Positions 1 to 5,564 of a DNA stretch of 13,711 bases are shown here, piece by piece (the first letter of the stretch is position 1; every line of letters begins with the position of its first letter). The DNA comes from an uncultured Christensenella sp. GTDB taxonomy: Bacteria; Bacillota; Clostridia; Christensenellales; Pumilibacteraceae. Made by a program: the position numbers and the translations under genes. The notes below the pieces were generated by a model. The model was not told the origin of the DNA, searched no databases, and saw nothing but the letters and a program-made list of their open reading frames with translations. Location of the stretch: contig CAJUBY010000002.1 in NCBI GenBank assembly GCA_910585055.1, positions 63,067 to 76,777 on the forward strand. Direction: 5' to 3'.

Positions 1-1102
1 TAGTCACCGGTTTATACGTTTGATACAGATCCCAGTTTTTCGTGATAGGCGTCGAATGATCGAATTCTATGTATTCGCCGCTGTTTTCGTTGAGGTAAAC
101 GCGCTTGTCGAACTGCAAGTCTCCGTCCTGCGCCGCCGCTGTTTTCGCCGAAAACAGTTCGCCCTCTATAACCCGTACACTATCGTAAGGCCGAGTATCG
201 TAAACGGTCTTATGTAAACCTATATAATAATCTTGCAATACATATATATTGACAAGATATGTCTTTACCGTTACTCCGCTGGCATTGTTGACCGTTACAA
301 ACTGCAAATTATCGCCGTATCCGAGCGAGAATCTCTGCGCGCCGTTGACGACCGAAAAATCGTCGTCGTAATACCATATCCAAGAATATCCGCTTTTAAC
401 GGTATACTCCATACCGTCGAGCGTAAGCAGAGTAAAATTGTTATCGCTATCCACGCCGCCTTTCAGATCGTCGCTCGTTATTTCGACATAAACGCACTGA
501 TCGACGCCGAAAGCCTCGTGGATCTCGTTTTTCACGCCCGATGTTGCAGGCTTCAACGAAACATAATCGTCGCTGTACACCGTTGCTATCTTTTCCCATT
601 TGGCCGTCAGTTCCAGATCGATCTCGGGCATTAAACTTGTGGCGTCGTACGGTTGCGATCCGCTGTACCAGCCCAAAAACCTATGTCCGTTTCGCGTCGG
701 AATAGGCAGCCCTTGCATAACCGCACCGACCTCGAATAGTTTGCTAGATTCCGAACAAACGCCGCCGTCGGGATCGAACGTTACGGTTTTGTAAACTTTT
801 CCGCTCGGCGATTGCGTTGCTCCGCATTCGGTGCATACCCCGTCGGTATAACTGTGATCGCCCGTCGCAGGATGCTCAGCGGACTTACGCGTGTTTGTTT
901 TATCGCAAAACTCGCACTTCGCGGTCTCCGTACCGTCCTTTCCGCAAGTCGCGTCTTCGTTGTAAATATAATTTACGTAGCTGTGTGTATGTCCGTCCCC
1001 GTCGCCGCCCGTTGTCTTATCGCCGCAAGCGACGAGACATACCGCGCACAGCGCCGTACAAAATAACGACAATACCGTTATAACAACACCGCGTTTTTTC
1101 AT
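1..1102 (-). CDS. Secreted lipoprotein with CxxC module and InlB-type repeat (partial, runs off left edge)
   Basis: Read on the minus strand from ATG at 1102, the frame stays open for 367 codons to the window edge, so the C-terminus is missing. The start is set by AAAGGAAG about 4 bases upstream of the ATG. A hydrophobic signal peptide ends in lipobox LVAC (lipidated Cys26), so the product should be anchored to the outer face of the membrane. Residues 38-97 hold two HTHSY/DHSY...CxxC units (Cys63/66, Cys90/93), a module common in clostridial surface proteins. Residues about 105-169 match the InlB B / Listeria-Bacteroides repeat (VTFDPDGG..., GHRFLGWY, ending LTAKW). The remaining ~195 residues are not recognised. 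It is divergent from a broken XRE regulator and has its own promoter at 1162-1190. A role in surface binding is inferred from the repeat type only. Confidence 0.85.
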   Translation of the reverse strand, partial: MKKRGVVITVLSLFCTALCAVCLVACGDKTTGGDGDGHTHSYVNYIYNEDATCGKDGTETAKCEFCDKTNTRKSAEHPATGDHSYTDGVCTECGATQSPSGKVYKTVTFDPDGGVCSESSKLFEVGAVMQGLPIPTRNGHRFLGWYSGSQPYDATSLMPEIDLELTAKWEKIATVYSDDYVSLKPATSGVKNEIHEAFGVDQCVYVEITSDDLKGGVDSDNNFTLLTLDGMEYTVKSGYSWIWYYDDDFSVVNGAQRFSLGYGDNLQFVTVNNASGVTVKTYLVNIYVLQDYYIGLHKTVYDTRPYDSVRVIEGELFSAKTAAAQDGDLQFDKRVYLNENSGEYIEFDHSTPITKNWDLYQTYKPVT

Positions 1103-1123
1103 ATTATCTTCCTTTACCTAATA

Positions 1124-1131
1124 CCCCCCCC
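1124..1131 (-). repeat. G8 homopolymer in lipoprotein leader
   Basis: Eight C on the plus strand (eight G in the transcript), 22-29 bases before the lipoprotein ATG, between its promoter and its ribosome binding site. Runs of this length are prone to slippage; whether it varies here is not known. Confidence 0.7.
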
Positions 1132-1161
1132 GGTCGGCATAGGTTATCGAATTTCAACTAC

Positions 1162-1190
1162 ATATTAAATCAAAAGGGTTAATATGTCAA
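1162..1190 (-). promoter_or_regulatory. Sigma-A promoter of the leftward lipoprotein gene
   Basis: On the minus strand a perfect -35 TTGACA (1185-1190) is separated by exactly 17 bases from TAATAT (1162-1167), giving a leader of roughly 55 bases. One GGGTTA half-site (1176-1181) lies inside the spacer and the inverted repeat at 1192-1219 ends just upstream of the -35, a placement suited to repression. Confidence 0.7.
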
Positions 1191-1219
1191 GTGTTTGGGT
1201 TAGCTTATTAACCCAAACA
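1176..1219. promoter_or_regulatory. Likely operator: GGGTTA half-sites with 11-bp inverted repeat
   Basis: TGTTTGGGTTA (1192-1202) and TAACCCAAACA (1209-1219) form a perfect inverted repeat around a 6-base centre. A third GGGTTA copy sits at 1176-1181, 21 bp (two helical turns) from the one at 1197-1202. The set lies between two divergent genes, one of which encoded an XRE-type DNA-binding protein. It touches the -35 of the lipoprotein promoter and precedes a TATAAT (1225-1230) that could serve the regulator gene. Binding by the XRE product is inferred from position and symmetry. Confidence 0.6.
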
Positions 1220-1249
1220 TGTTATATAATACATAAAAACGAGGGCGTT

Positions 1250-1532
1250 ATGGATGTAATAGGAAAGATAGATATACTCCGGCGCGAACGCGGATGGTCG
1301 ATAAATTATCTTGCCACGGAAGCCATGCTGACGCAATCGACGGTAAACAACATATAGACGCAACGAACCGAAGCTGTCCACATTACGCGCGATATGCGAC
1401 GCGTTCGGGATAACGCTGTCGGAATTTTTCGCCGAAGAAATGACTCCCGACGACGAACCGACTTACCGTATCCGCACGCTTTCGCCCGAACAGAAAACGG
1501 CGATACTGACGCTCCTGCGTTCCGTAAAATAG
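1250..1532 (+). pseudogene. XRE-family HTH transcriptional regulator, frameshifted
   Basis: From ATG 1250 the frame reads a typical XRE start (35 residues: MDVIGKIDILRRERGWSINY, then LATEAMLTQSTVNNI) and hits TAG at 1355-1357. One frame over, the rest of the same domain follows without a gap (NEPKLSTLRAICDAFGITLS, then EFF) and runs to TAG at 1530-1532 after a short acidic tail. Compared with the usual STxNNIxxRxNxPxxxTL pattern of this family, about five bases are missing around 1352-1360, between helix 3 and the next helix. The break falls next to the recognition helix, so no functional repressor is expected unless it is a sequencing error. The gene is divergent from the lipoprotein and convergent with typA. 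Confidence 0.8.
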
Positions 1533-1564
1533 GCTGCGTAAATCCGTCGTAAAATACGATATAT

Positions 1565-1602
1565 AAAAAAGGTATTATGCTTACGTCATAACACCTTTTT
1601 TT
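1565..1602. terminator. Bidirectional intrinsic terminator between the XRE pseudogene and typA
   Basis: AAAAAAGGTATTATG (1565-1579) pairs with CATAACACCTTTTTT (1587/1588-1602) around a loop of about 7 bases, with one A-C mismatch. The hairpin is flanked by A and T runs, so it can end transcription in both directions, as expected between convergent genes. It lies 15 bases past the typA stop codon. Confidence 0.8.
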
Positions 1603-1616
1603 ATTTACGTCAGATA

Positions 1617-3464
1617 TTACTGTTCGCCGGCATGTTTGCCCAGCCCCAAGATCTTTGCGCGTTCGCGCATACGTGCGGTCGCGTCGAGCAAACGCTTGCG
1701 TATACGCAGGGATTTGGGCGTTACTTCCAGTATCTCGTCGTCCGCCAGAAACTCTATACAGTCCTCGAGCGTCATGCGCATGGGTGTTATAAGCTTAAGC
1801 GCGTCGTCGCTGCCGCTGCTGCGAGTGTTGGTAAGATGCTTGCGCTTACACACGTTTACGACTATATCGTCGCCGCGCGGATTCATCCCGACTACCATGC
1901 CGGCATAAACGGGAACGCCGGCGCCTATAAACAGCGTGCCGCGCTCCTGCGCGTTGAAAAGGCCGTAAACTATCGAATCGCCCTGTTCGTGCGCAACCAA
2001 CGAACCGAAGTCGCGGCGGTTGATCTCGCCCTTGTACGGCTCGTATCCGTCGAATACGCTCGACATAACGCCTTCGCCCTTGGTGTCGGTCAATAGCTCG
2101 CTCTGATATCCGAACATTCCGCGCGCAGGCACTTTAAAGTTCATTTTTATGCGGCTGCCGTGCGGCGTCATATCCGCAAGCTCGCCTTTGCGGTTGCCCA
2201 TCTTGCTCATGACAGTACCGACGCAACCTTCGGGAACGTCGATAAACACGCGGTCGATAGGTTCGCACTTAACGCCGTCTATCGTCTTTATAAGAACTTT
2301 GGGCATGCTTACGGCAAATTCGTAACCGGCTCTGCGCATCGTCTCTATAAGTATGGAAAGGTGCATCTCGCCCCTGCCGCAAACAACAAAGCTGTCGGCT
2401 GTCGCCCCGTCCGAAACACGCAAAGACAGATCCTTTACTGCTTCCTTATACAGCCTGTCGCGTAGGTGCCTGCTCGTAACGTACTTGCCCTCCCTACCTG
2501 CGAGCGGCGAATCGTTTACCATAAAAGTCATCTCGACGCTCGGCTCGGCTATCTTGACGAATTCGATGGGCGCTGTGTCCGCGTCCGAACATACGGTATC
2601 GCCTATCATGACCCCGTCGATACCGGACAAACACACAATATCGCCCACCGACGCGCTGTCTGCCGGCACACGCTTGATACCGTCGTATGTGAATATGCTT
2701 ACGACTTTGCTTTTTATATTTTTGGATCCGTCGTGATAATTTGTGAGCGCGACGGCGTCTCCGACCGAGACCGATCCGCTGCCTATCTTACCGACGGCGA
2801 GCTTACCTACGTAATCGTTGTGTTCCGCCGACGACACCAGCATTTTAAACGGCGCGGACGCATCTCCGGCCGGCGCCGGGATATGCTCGATGATCGTCTG
2901 GAACAGCGGTTGCATGTTTCTGCCGCGGTCGGACAGGTTTTTGGACGCGGTGCCTTCCCTCGCCGACGCGAAAACAAACGGACTGTTCAACTGATCGTCG
3001 TTGGCGTCGAGGTCCATAAACAGTTCGAGTATTTCGTCCACCACTTCCTTTAGCCGAGCGTCGGGACGGTCGGTCTTGTTTACGACGACTATTATCTTCA
3101 GCCCGAGCGCGAGCGCGCGTTCCAGAACGAACCGCGTCTGCGGCATAGGTCCCTCGAAAGCGTCTACGACGAGCAGCGCGCCGTCCACCATTTTAAGCAC
3201 GCGTTCCACTTCTCCGCCGAAATCCGCATGTCCCGGGGTGTCCACTATATTTATCTTGAACCCGTCGTACATGCACGACGCGTTTTTACTCAATATTGTT
3301 ATACCGCGTTCGCGTTCTAACGCGTTGCTGTCCATCACGCGGTCTGCGACCGTTTGATTTTCGCGGAAAACGTTGCCCTGTTTAAGCAGTTCGTTTACGA
3401 GCGACGTCTTACCGTGATCGACGTGCGCGATGATTGCGACATTTCGGATTTTTTCTTTATTCAT
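1617..3464 (-). CDS. typA: Ribosome-associated translational GTPase TypA/BipA
   Basis: A 615-residue protein, the normal length for TypA/BipA, a cytoplasmic EF-G-like GTPase that binds 70S ribosomes and is linked in other bacteria to stress adaptation and large-subunit assembly. All GTPase motifs are visible: P-loop AHVDHGKT (13-20), switch I RGITI (53-57), DTPGH (75-79) and NKTD (129-132). EF-Tu-like domain 2, EF-G-like domains III and V, and the TypA C-terminal domain follow (for example GRGEMHLSIL and the KPARGMFGY-like segment VPARGMFGYQSELL). The start MNKEKIRNVAIIAHVDHGKT is where the family begins; the upstream ribosome binding site is poor (AGGTCG). It has its own strong promoter (3504-3532) and a hairpin terminator, so it is probably a single-gene transcript. 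The gene looks intact. Confidence 0.97.
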   Translation of the reverse strand: MNKEKIRNVAIIAHVDHGKTSLVNELLKQGNVFRENQTVADRVMDSNALERERGITILSKNASCMYDGFKINIVDTPGHADFGGEVERVLKMVDGALLVVDAFEGPMPQTRFVLERALALGLKIIVVVNKTDRPDARLKEVVDEILELFMDLDANDDQLNSPFVFASAREGTASKNLSDRGRNMQPLFQTIIEHIPAPAGDASAPFKMLVSSAEHNDYVGKLAVGKIGSGSVSVGDAVALTNYHDGSKNIKSKVVSIFTYDGIKRVPADSASVGDIVCLSGIDGVMIGDTVCSDADTAPIEFVKIAEPSVEMTFMVNDSPLAGREGKYVTSRHLRDRLYKEAVKDLSLRVSDGATADSFVVCGRGEMHLSILIETMRRAGYEFAVSMPKVLIKTIDGVKCEPIDRVFIDVPEGCVGTVMSKMGNRKGELADMTPHGSRIKMNFKVPARGMFGYQSELLTDTKGEGVMSSVFDGYEPYKGEINRRDFGSLVAHEQGDSIVYGLFNAQERGTLFIGAGVPVYAGMVVGMNPRGDDIVVNVCKRKHLTNTRSSGSDDALKLITPMRMTLEDCIEFLADDEILEVTPKSLRIRKRLLDATARMRERAKILGLGKHAGEQ

Positions 3465-3503
3465 AAATTGCGTGCGACCTGATCAAATAAAAACTGTGAA
3501 TAA

Positions 3504-3532
3504 ATTTTATAACATTCCGCGGAAAATGTCAA
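3504..3532 (-). promoter_or_regulatory. Sigma-A promoter of typA
   Basis: On the minus strand, TTGACA (3527-3532) is followed after 17 bases by TAAAAT (3504-3509), about 40 bases from the typA start. The spacer contains the perfect 10-bp palindrome TTCCGCGGAA (3515-3524), which also occurs upstream of spoIIE. Confidence 0.75.
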
Positions 3533-3557
3533 TTAATTTATTAAGAGCCGCACGCGC

Positions 3558-3586
3558 CGCGGTAATAAATAAGGTATTGTACCGCG
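3558..3586 (+). terminator. Terminator-like hairpin in plus-strand orientation without a plus-strand gene
   Basis: CGCGGTA (3558-3564) pairs with TACCGCG (3580-3586) and is followed by TCTTTTT on the plus strand. A shorter stem, GGTA-ttg-TACC, nests inside it. Both neighbouring genes lie on the minus strand, where the hairpin has no T-run. It could be an antisense terminator or a structured element in the membrane protein/typA gap. Confidence 0.35.
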
Positions 3587-3657
3587 TCTTTTTCCGTGAA
3601 TTTCGTCATAGCAATCAAATTAGAATACTACGGAAATAAAACGTTTTAACTATCGGC

Positions 3658-3677
3658 GATCCGTTCGCACGCGGATC
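3658..3677 (-). terminator. Possible weak terminator at the end of the membrane protein gene
   Basis: GATCCG/CGGATC arms (3658-3663, 3672-3677) with an 8-base loop overlap the stop codon of the membrane protein gene. The following minus-strand sequence is only moderately T-rich, so termination is uncertain. Confidence 0.3.
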
Positions 3678-5100
3678 AAAGCGATATCCCGCTCGCCGTC
3701 ATAACTTGTTCGCGCTTTCGCCACAGCCATCTCGCCGCAAAACCCGTCAGCCACGCCATTATGCCCAACGCGACCGCCAAATATCCGTATGCGCCGACAG
3801 TCACCGCATATGCCGTGTCCTGCGCGTCGGCTAAGGCGAGTATTATTGTAAGCAGCGCCGTAAAAGCTATGAACATCGGATAAACGCTCAAACCTCTGAA
3901 ATTGGCTTCCGGATTCTTTTTTGCGTATTCTTTGATACTGCCGTAACGTATTTTCGCCACCACCACCTGCACTGTAAAACATATGAGCATAAATAGAAAA
4001 CCGCAAGCCAACGTTATGCCGAACGCCCACGGACTTTTCGTTACGGAATCTATAATATTTACTTCCACGCCGTACGGCATTACTACGTTCGCCGTTACGC
4101 CGGCGACGTCGCTCGACACGTAAATGTAATCCGCTCCGTAAAATATTATCCCGAAAACCGTAAGTATCGGGCTGAAAATCGATCTCGTTACCAGATCTTT
4201 ATTGAGTCTGCCGCTTAAAAGCGCGTGATAATAACCGCAGGCAATACGCGTTATAACGGGCAGCGCGCACACGCACACAAAATAAAAAATATTGACGGTA
4301 CAAAAAGGCACGAAAAGTTTTATTGCAACAAACAATGTCAACGGTATAAAAACAGTCAGCCCGTCCTGCGATGTCTTGCCGTTTTCCAGCAGCAAAAACC
4401 GCACTGCGGTAAAAATACCGACTATGATCGATATTATATACAAAGCGAAAAAAGCAACTATAAACATTATCCCGGGAATAAAATACTTCGCGTCCTTCAT
4501 CTTTTCGCTTGTATACAGGTAATAAACATAATTTATATCGGACAGCTTTTCCGTATAAAGCTTTTCCATGACGCTCTGTTTTTTTTCGCTGCTTGCATTG
4601 GGATTTTTGGCGGACCATGCGGCGAACGCCGTCTGCGCCTGTAAGAGCGCGGCGGCGTATACCAATTGTATCTCCGCTCTGTGAACGTCTTTGTCGCTCG
4701 TATCGTAATACGCGGCAAGTATAAACTGCAATCCGCTCTGCTTTATCTTGCCGAGATGCCCTTCCGTTTTTGTGTCCGAAACCGAATCGGTGATAATTCC
4801 GCCTTCAACGTATCTTATTTCGAATACCGGCAGGAACATTCCCAACAATGCGACTGCAAGCATTATAAGTCCGACTATTACACCCATGATATTGAACTGC
4901 TTGGCATACCGAGTGCGTACGATCGTAGGATTTTTCCGCTTTTCTTCGAACAGCGCCGCCGTCGCCTTTTCCTGCTCGGGCAAATCGGTCGGGATCTTAT
5001 CGTACAGCAACCAGCCGTGCGGATATTCTACACGGGGAAGCGTTTCGGCGTAATTGCCGGACGCAGTATTCGTCTGTACGTTTTTTTCGTTTTCTTCCAT
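3676..5100 (-). CDS. Polytopic membrane protein of unknown function
   Basis: A 474-residue protein. I chose the ATG at 5100 because AAGGGAG lies 6 bases upstream; a longer frame reaches back to 5214, but it would run through the promoter and operator region. An acidic cytoplasmic N-terminus of about 70 residues precedes the first membrane helix (FNIMGVIVGLIMLAVALLG). A region of about 110 residues between helices 1 and 2 is probably extracellular. About seven further helices follow, then a basic C-terminus (ARWLWRKREQ). No catalytic motif, transporter signature or known family was recognised. It is divergent from an intact small XRE regulator and shares a repeat-rich promoter region with it, so regulation by that protein is likely. 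It could be a transporter, a sensor or an envelope-maintenance protein; the sequence does not decide. Confidence 0.8.
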   Translation of the reverse strand: MEENEKNVQTNTASGNYAETLPRVEYPHGWLLYDKIPTDLPEQEKATAALFEEKRKNPTIVRTRYAKQFNIMGVIVGLIMLAVALLGMFLPVFEIRYVEGGIITDSVSDTKTEGHLGKIKQSGLQFILAAYYDTSDKDVHRAEIQLVYAAALLQAQTAFAAWSAKNPNASSEKKQSVMEKLYTEKLSDINYVYYLYTSEKMKDAKYFIPGIMFIVAFFALYIISIIVGIFTAVRFLLLENGKTSQDGLTVFIPLTLFVAIKLFVPFCTVNIFYFVCVCALPVITRIACGYYHALLSGRLNKDLVTRSIFSPILTVFGIIFYGADYIYVSSDVAGVTANVVMPYGVEVNIIDSVTKSPWAFGITLACGFLFMLICFTVQVVVAKIRYGSIKEYAKKNPEANFRGLSVYPMFIAFTALLTIILALADAQDTAYAVTVGAYGYLAVALGIMAWLTGFAARWLWRKREQVMTASGISL

Positions 5101-5181
5101 GTGTTTCTCCCTTTTCCGTAATGCCGCCGCAAATCTCACGGTATACCGCGCGTCGGGCGGCGAACCGCGCCGACCGCAGAC

Positions 5182-5210
5182 ATTATAACATATCGTATGG
5201 CTATATGCAA
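5182..5210 (-). promoter_or_regulatory. Promoter of the membrane protein gene
   Basis: On the minus strand an extended -10 TGTTATAAT (TATAAT at 5182-5187) lies 17 bases from a weak -35 TTGCAT (5205-5210). The -35 lies between the arms of TATGG...CCATA (5196-5200, 5211-5215) and overlaps one CAACCATATA repeat, so a protein bound there would block or help RNA polymerase. Confidence 0.6.
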
Positions 5211-5258
5211 CCATATAAACGATTATTTTTATACTATATTGTTGTACACAACCATATA
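5196..5258. promoter_or_regulatory. Likely XRE operator sites: CAACCATATA repeats
   Basis: CAACCATATA occurs at 5208-5217 and again at 5249-5258, 41 bp apart (about four helical turns). The first copy is half of the inverted pair TATGG-N10-CCATA (5196-5215); the second overlaps the palindrome GTTGT-ac-ACAAC (5241-5252). Together they cover the whole promoter region between the divergent membrane protein gene and XRE gene, a typical arrangement for an autoregulating repressor. Confidence 0.55.
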
Positions 5259-5269
5259 GGGGTGTATGT

Positions 5270-5512
5270 ATGAATAATGTTAATCAAGCTCTGGCATTGC
5301 GCATAAAGCAGCTGCTAAAACAAAAGCACATGACAAGATACCGTCTGTCGATGAACAGCGGCATAACGCATTCCACTCTTAAAAATATAATACACGAGAC
5401 CGTCAAAGACAATCGGTTTTCCACAGTGATAATGATAGCGTCCGGATTCGACATGACGGTGAGCGAATTTTTGGACAGTCCGCTGTTTGACGAGGACAAT
5501 TTAAATATTTGA
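5270..5512 (+). CDS. Small XRE/Cro-type HTH transcriptional regulator
   Basis: An 80-residue protein that is nearly all one HTH_3/XRE domain: an initial helix (ALALRIKQLLKQKHMTRYRL), the turn and recognition helix SMNSGITHSTLKNII, then STVIMIASGFDMTVSEFL, the usual end of the five-helix domain. No ligand-binding or peptidase domain is attached. AGGGGTG lies 5 bases before the ATG; the nearby ATG at 5266 is out of frame and stops at once. The gene is divergent from the membrane protein, and the shared region carries repeated CAACCATATA sites, so it probably represses itself and/or that gene. It is convergent with spoIIE, 52 bases from its end. It resembles, in size and layout, the broken XRE gene at 1250. 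Confidence 0.9.
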   Translation: MNNVNQALALRIKQLLKQKHMTRYRLSMNSGITHSTLKNIIHETVKDNRFSTVIMIASGFDMTVSEFLDSPLFDEDNLNI

Positions 5513-5518
5513 CCTGTC

Positions 5519-5552
5519 GCGGTGTTGTTAAACCGCAAAACGGCGCAAGCCG
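5519..5552. terminator. Small hairpins between convergent XRE and spoIIE genes
   Basis: Two short stems lie in the 52-base gap: GCGGT/ACCGC (5519-5523, 5532-5536) and CGGC/GCCG (5541-5544, 5549-5552). The second, read on the minus strand, is followed by TTTT and could weakly end spoIIE transcription; read on the plus strand its loop is GCAA. Neither is a strong terminator. Confidence 0.35.
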
Positions 5553-5564
5553 AAAACACGGGCT

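Noticed and set aside
20..1083. Plus-strand frames at 20-217, 233-634, 600-794, 812-1066 and 817-1083
   Set aside because: They are antisense to the lipoprotein gene, whose minus-strand frame is uninterrupted, begins with a signal peptide and carries a clear InlB-type repeat.
1632..3357. Several long plus-strand open frames opposite typA (for example 1632-2096, 2466-3053, 3001-3357)
   Set aside because: They are antisense to a clearly conserved GTPase; NCG-rich codons keep the opposite frames open. No ribosome binding sites or recognisable domains.
5101..5214. N-terminal extension of the membrane protein to an ATG at 5214
   Set aside because: It would cover the extended -10 promoter and repeat sites, and the ATG at 5100 has a much better ribosome binding site.
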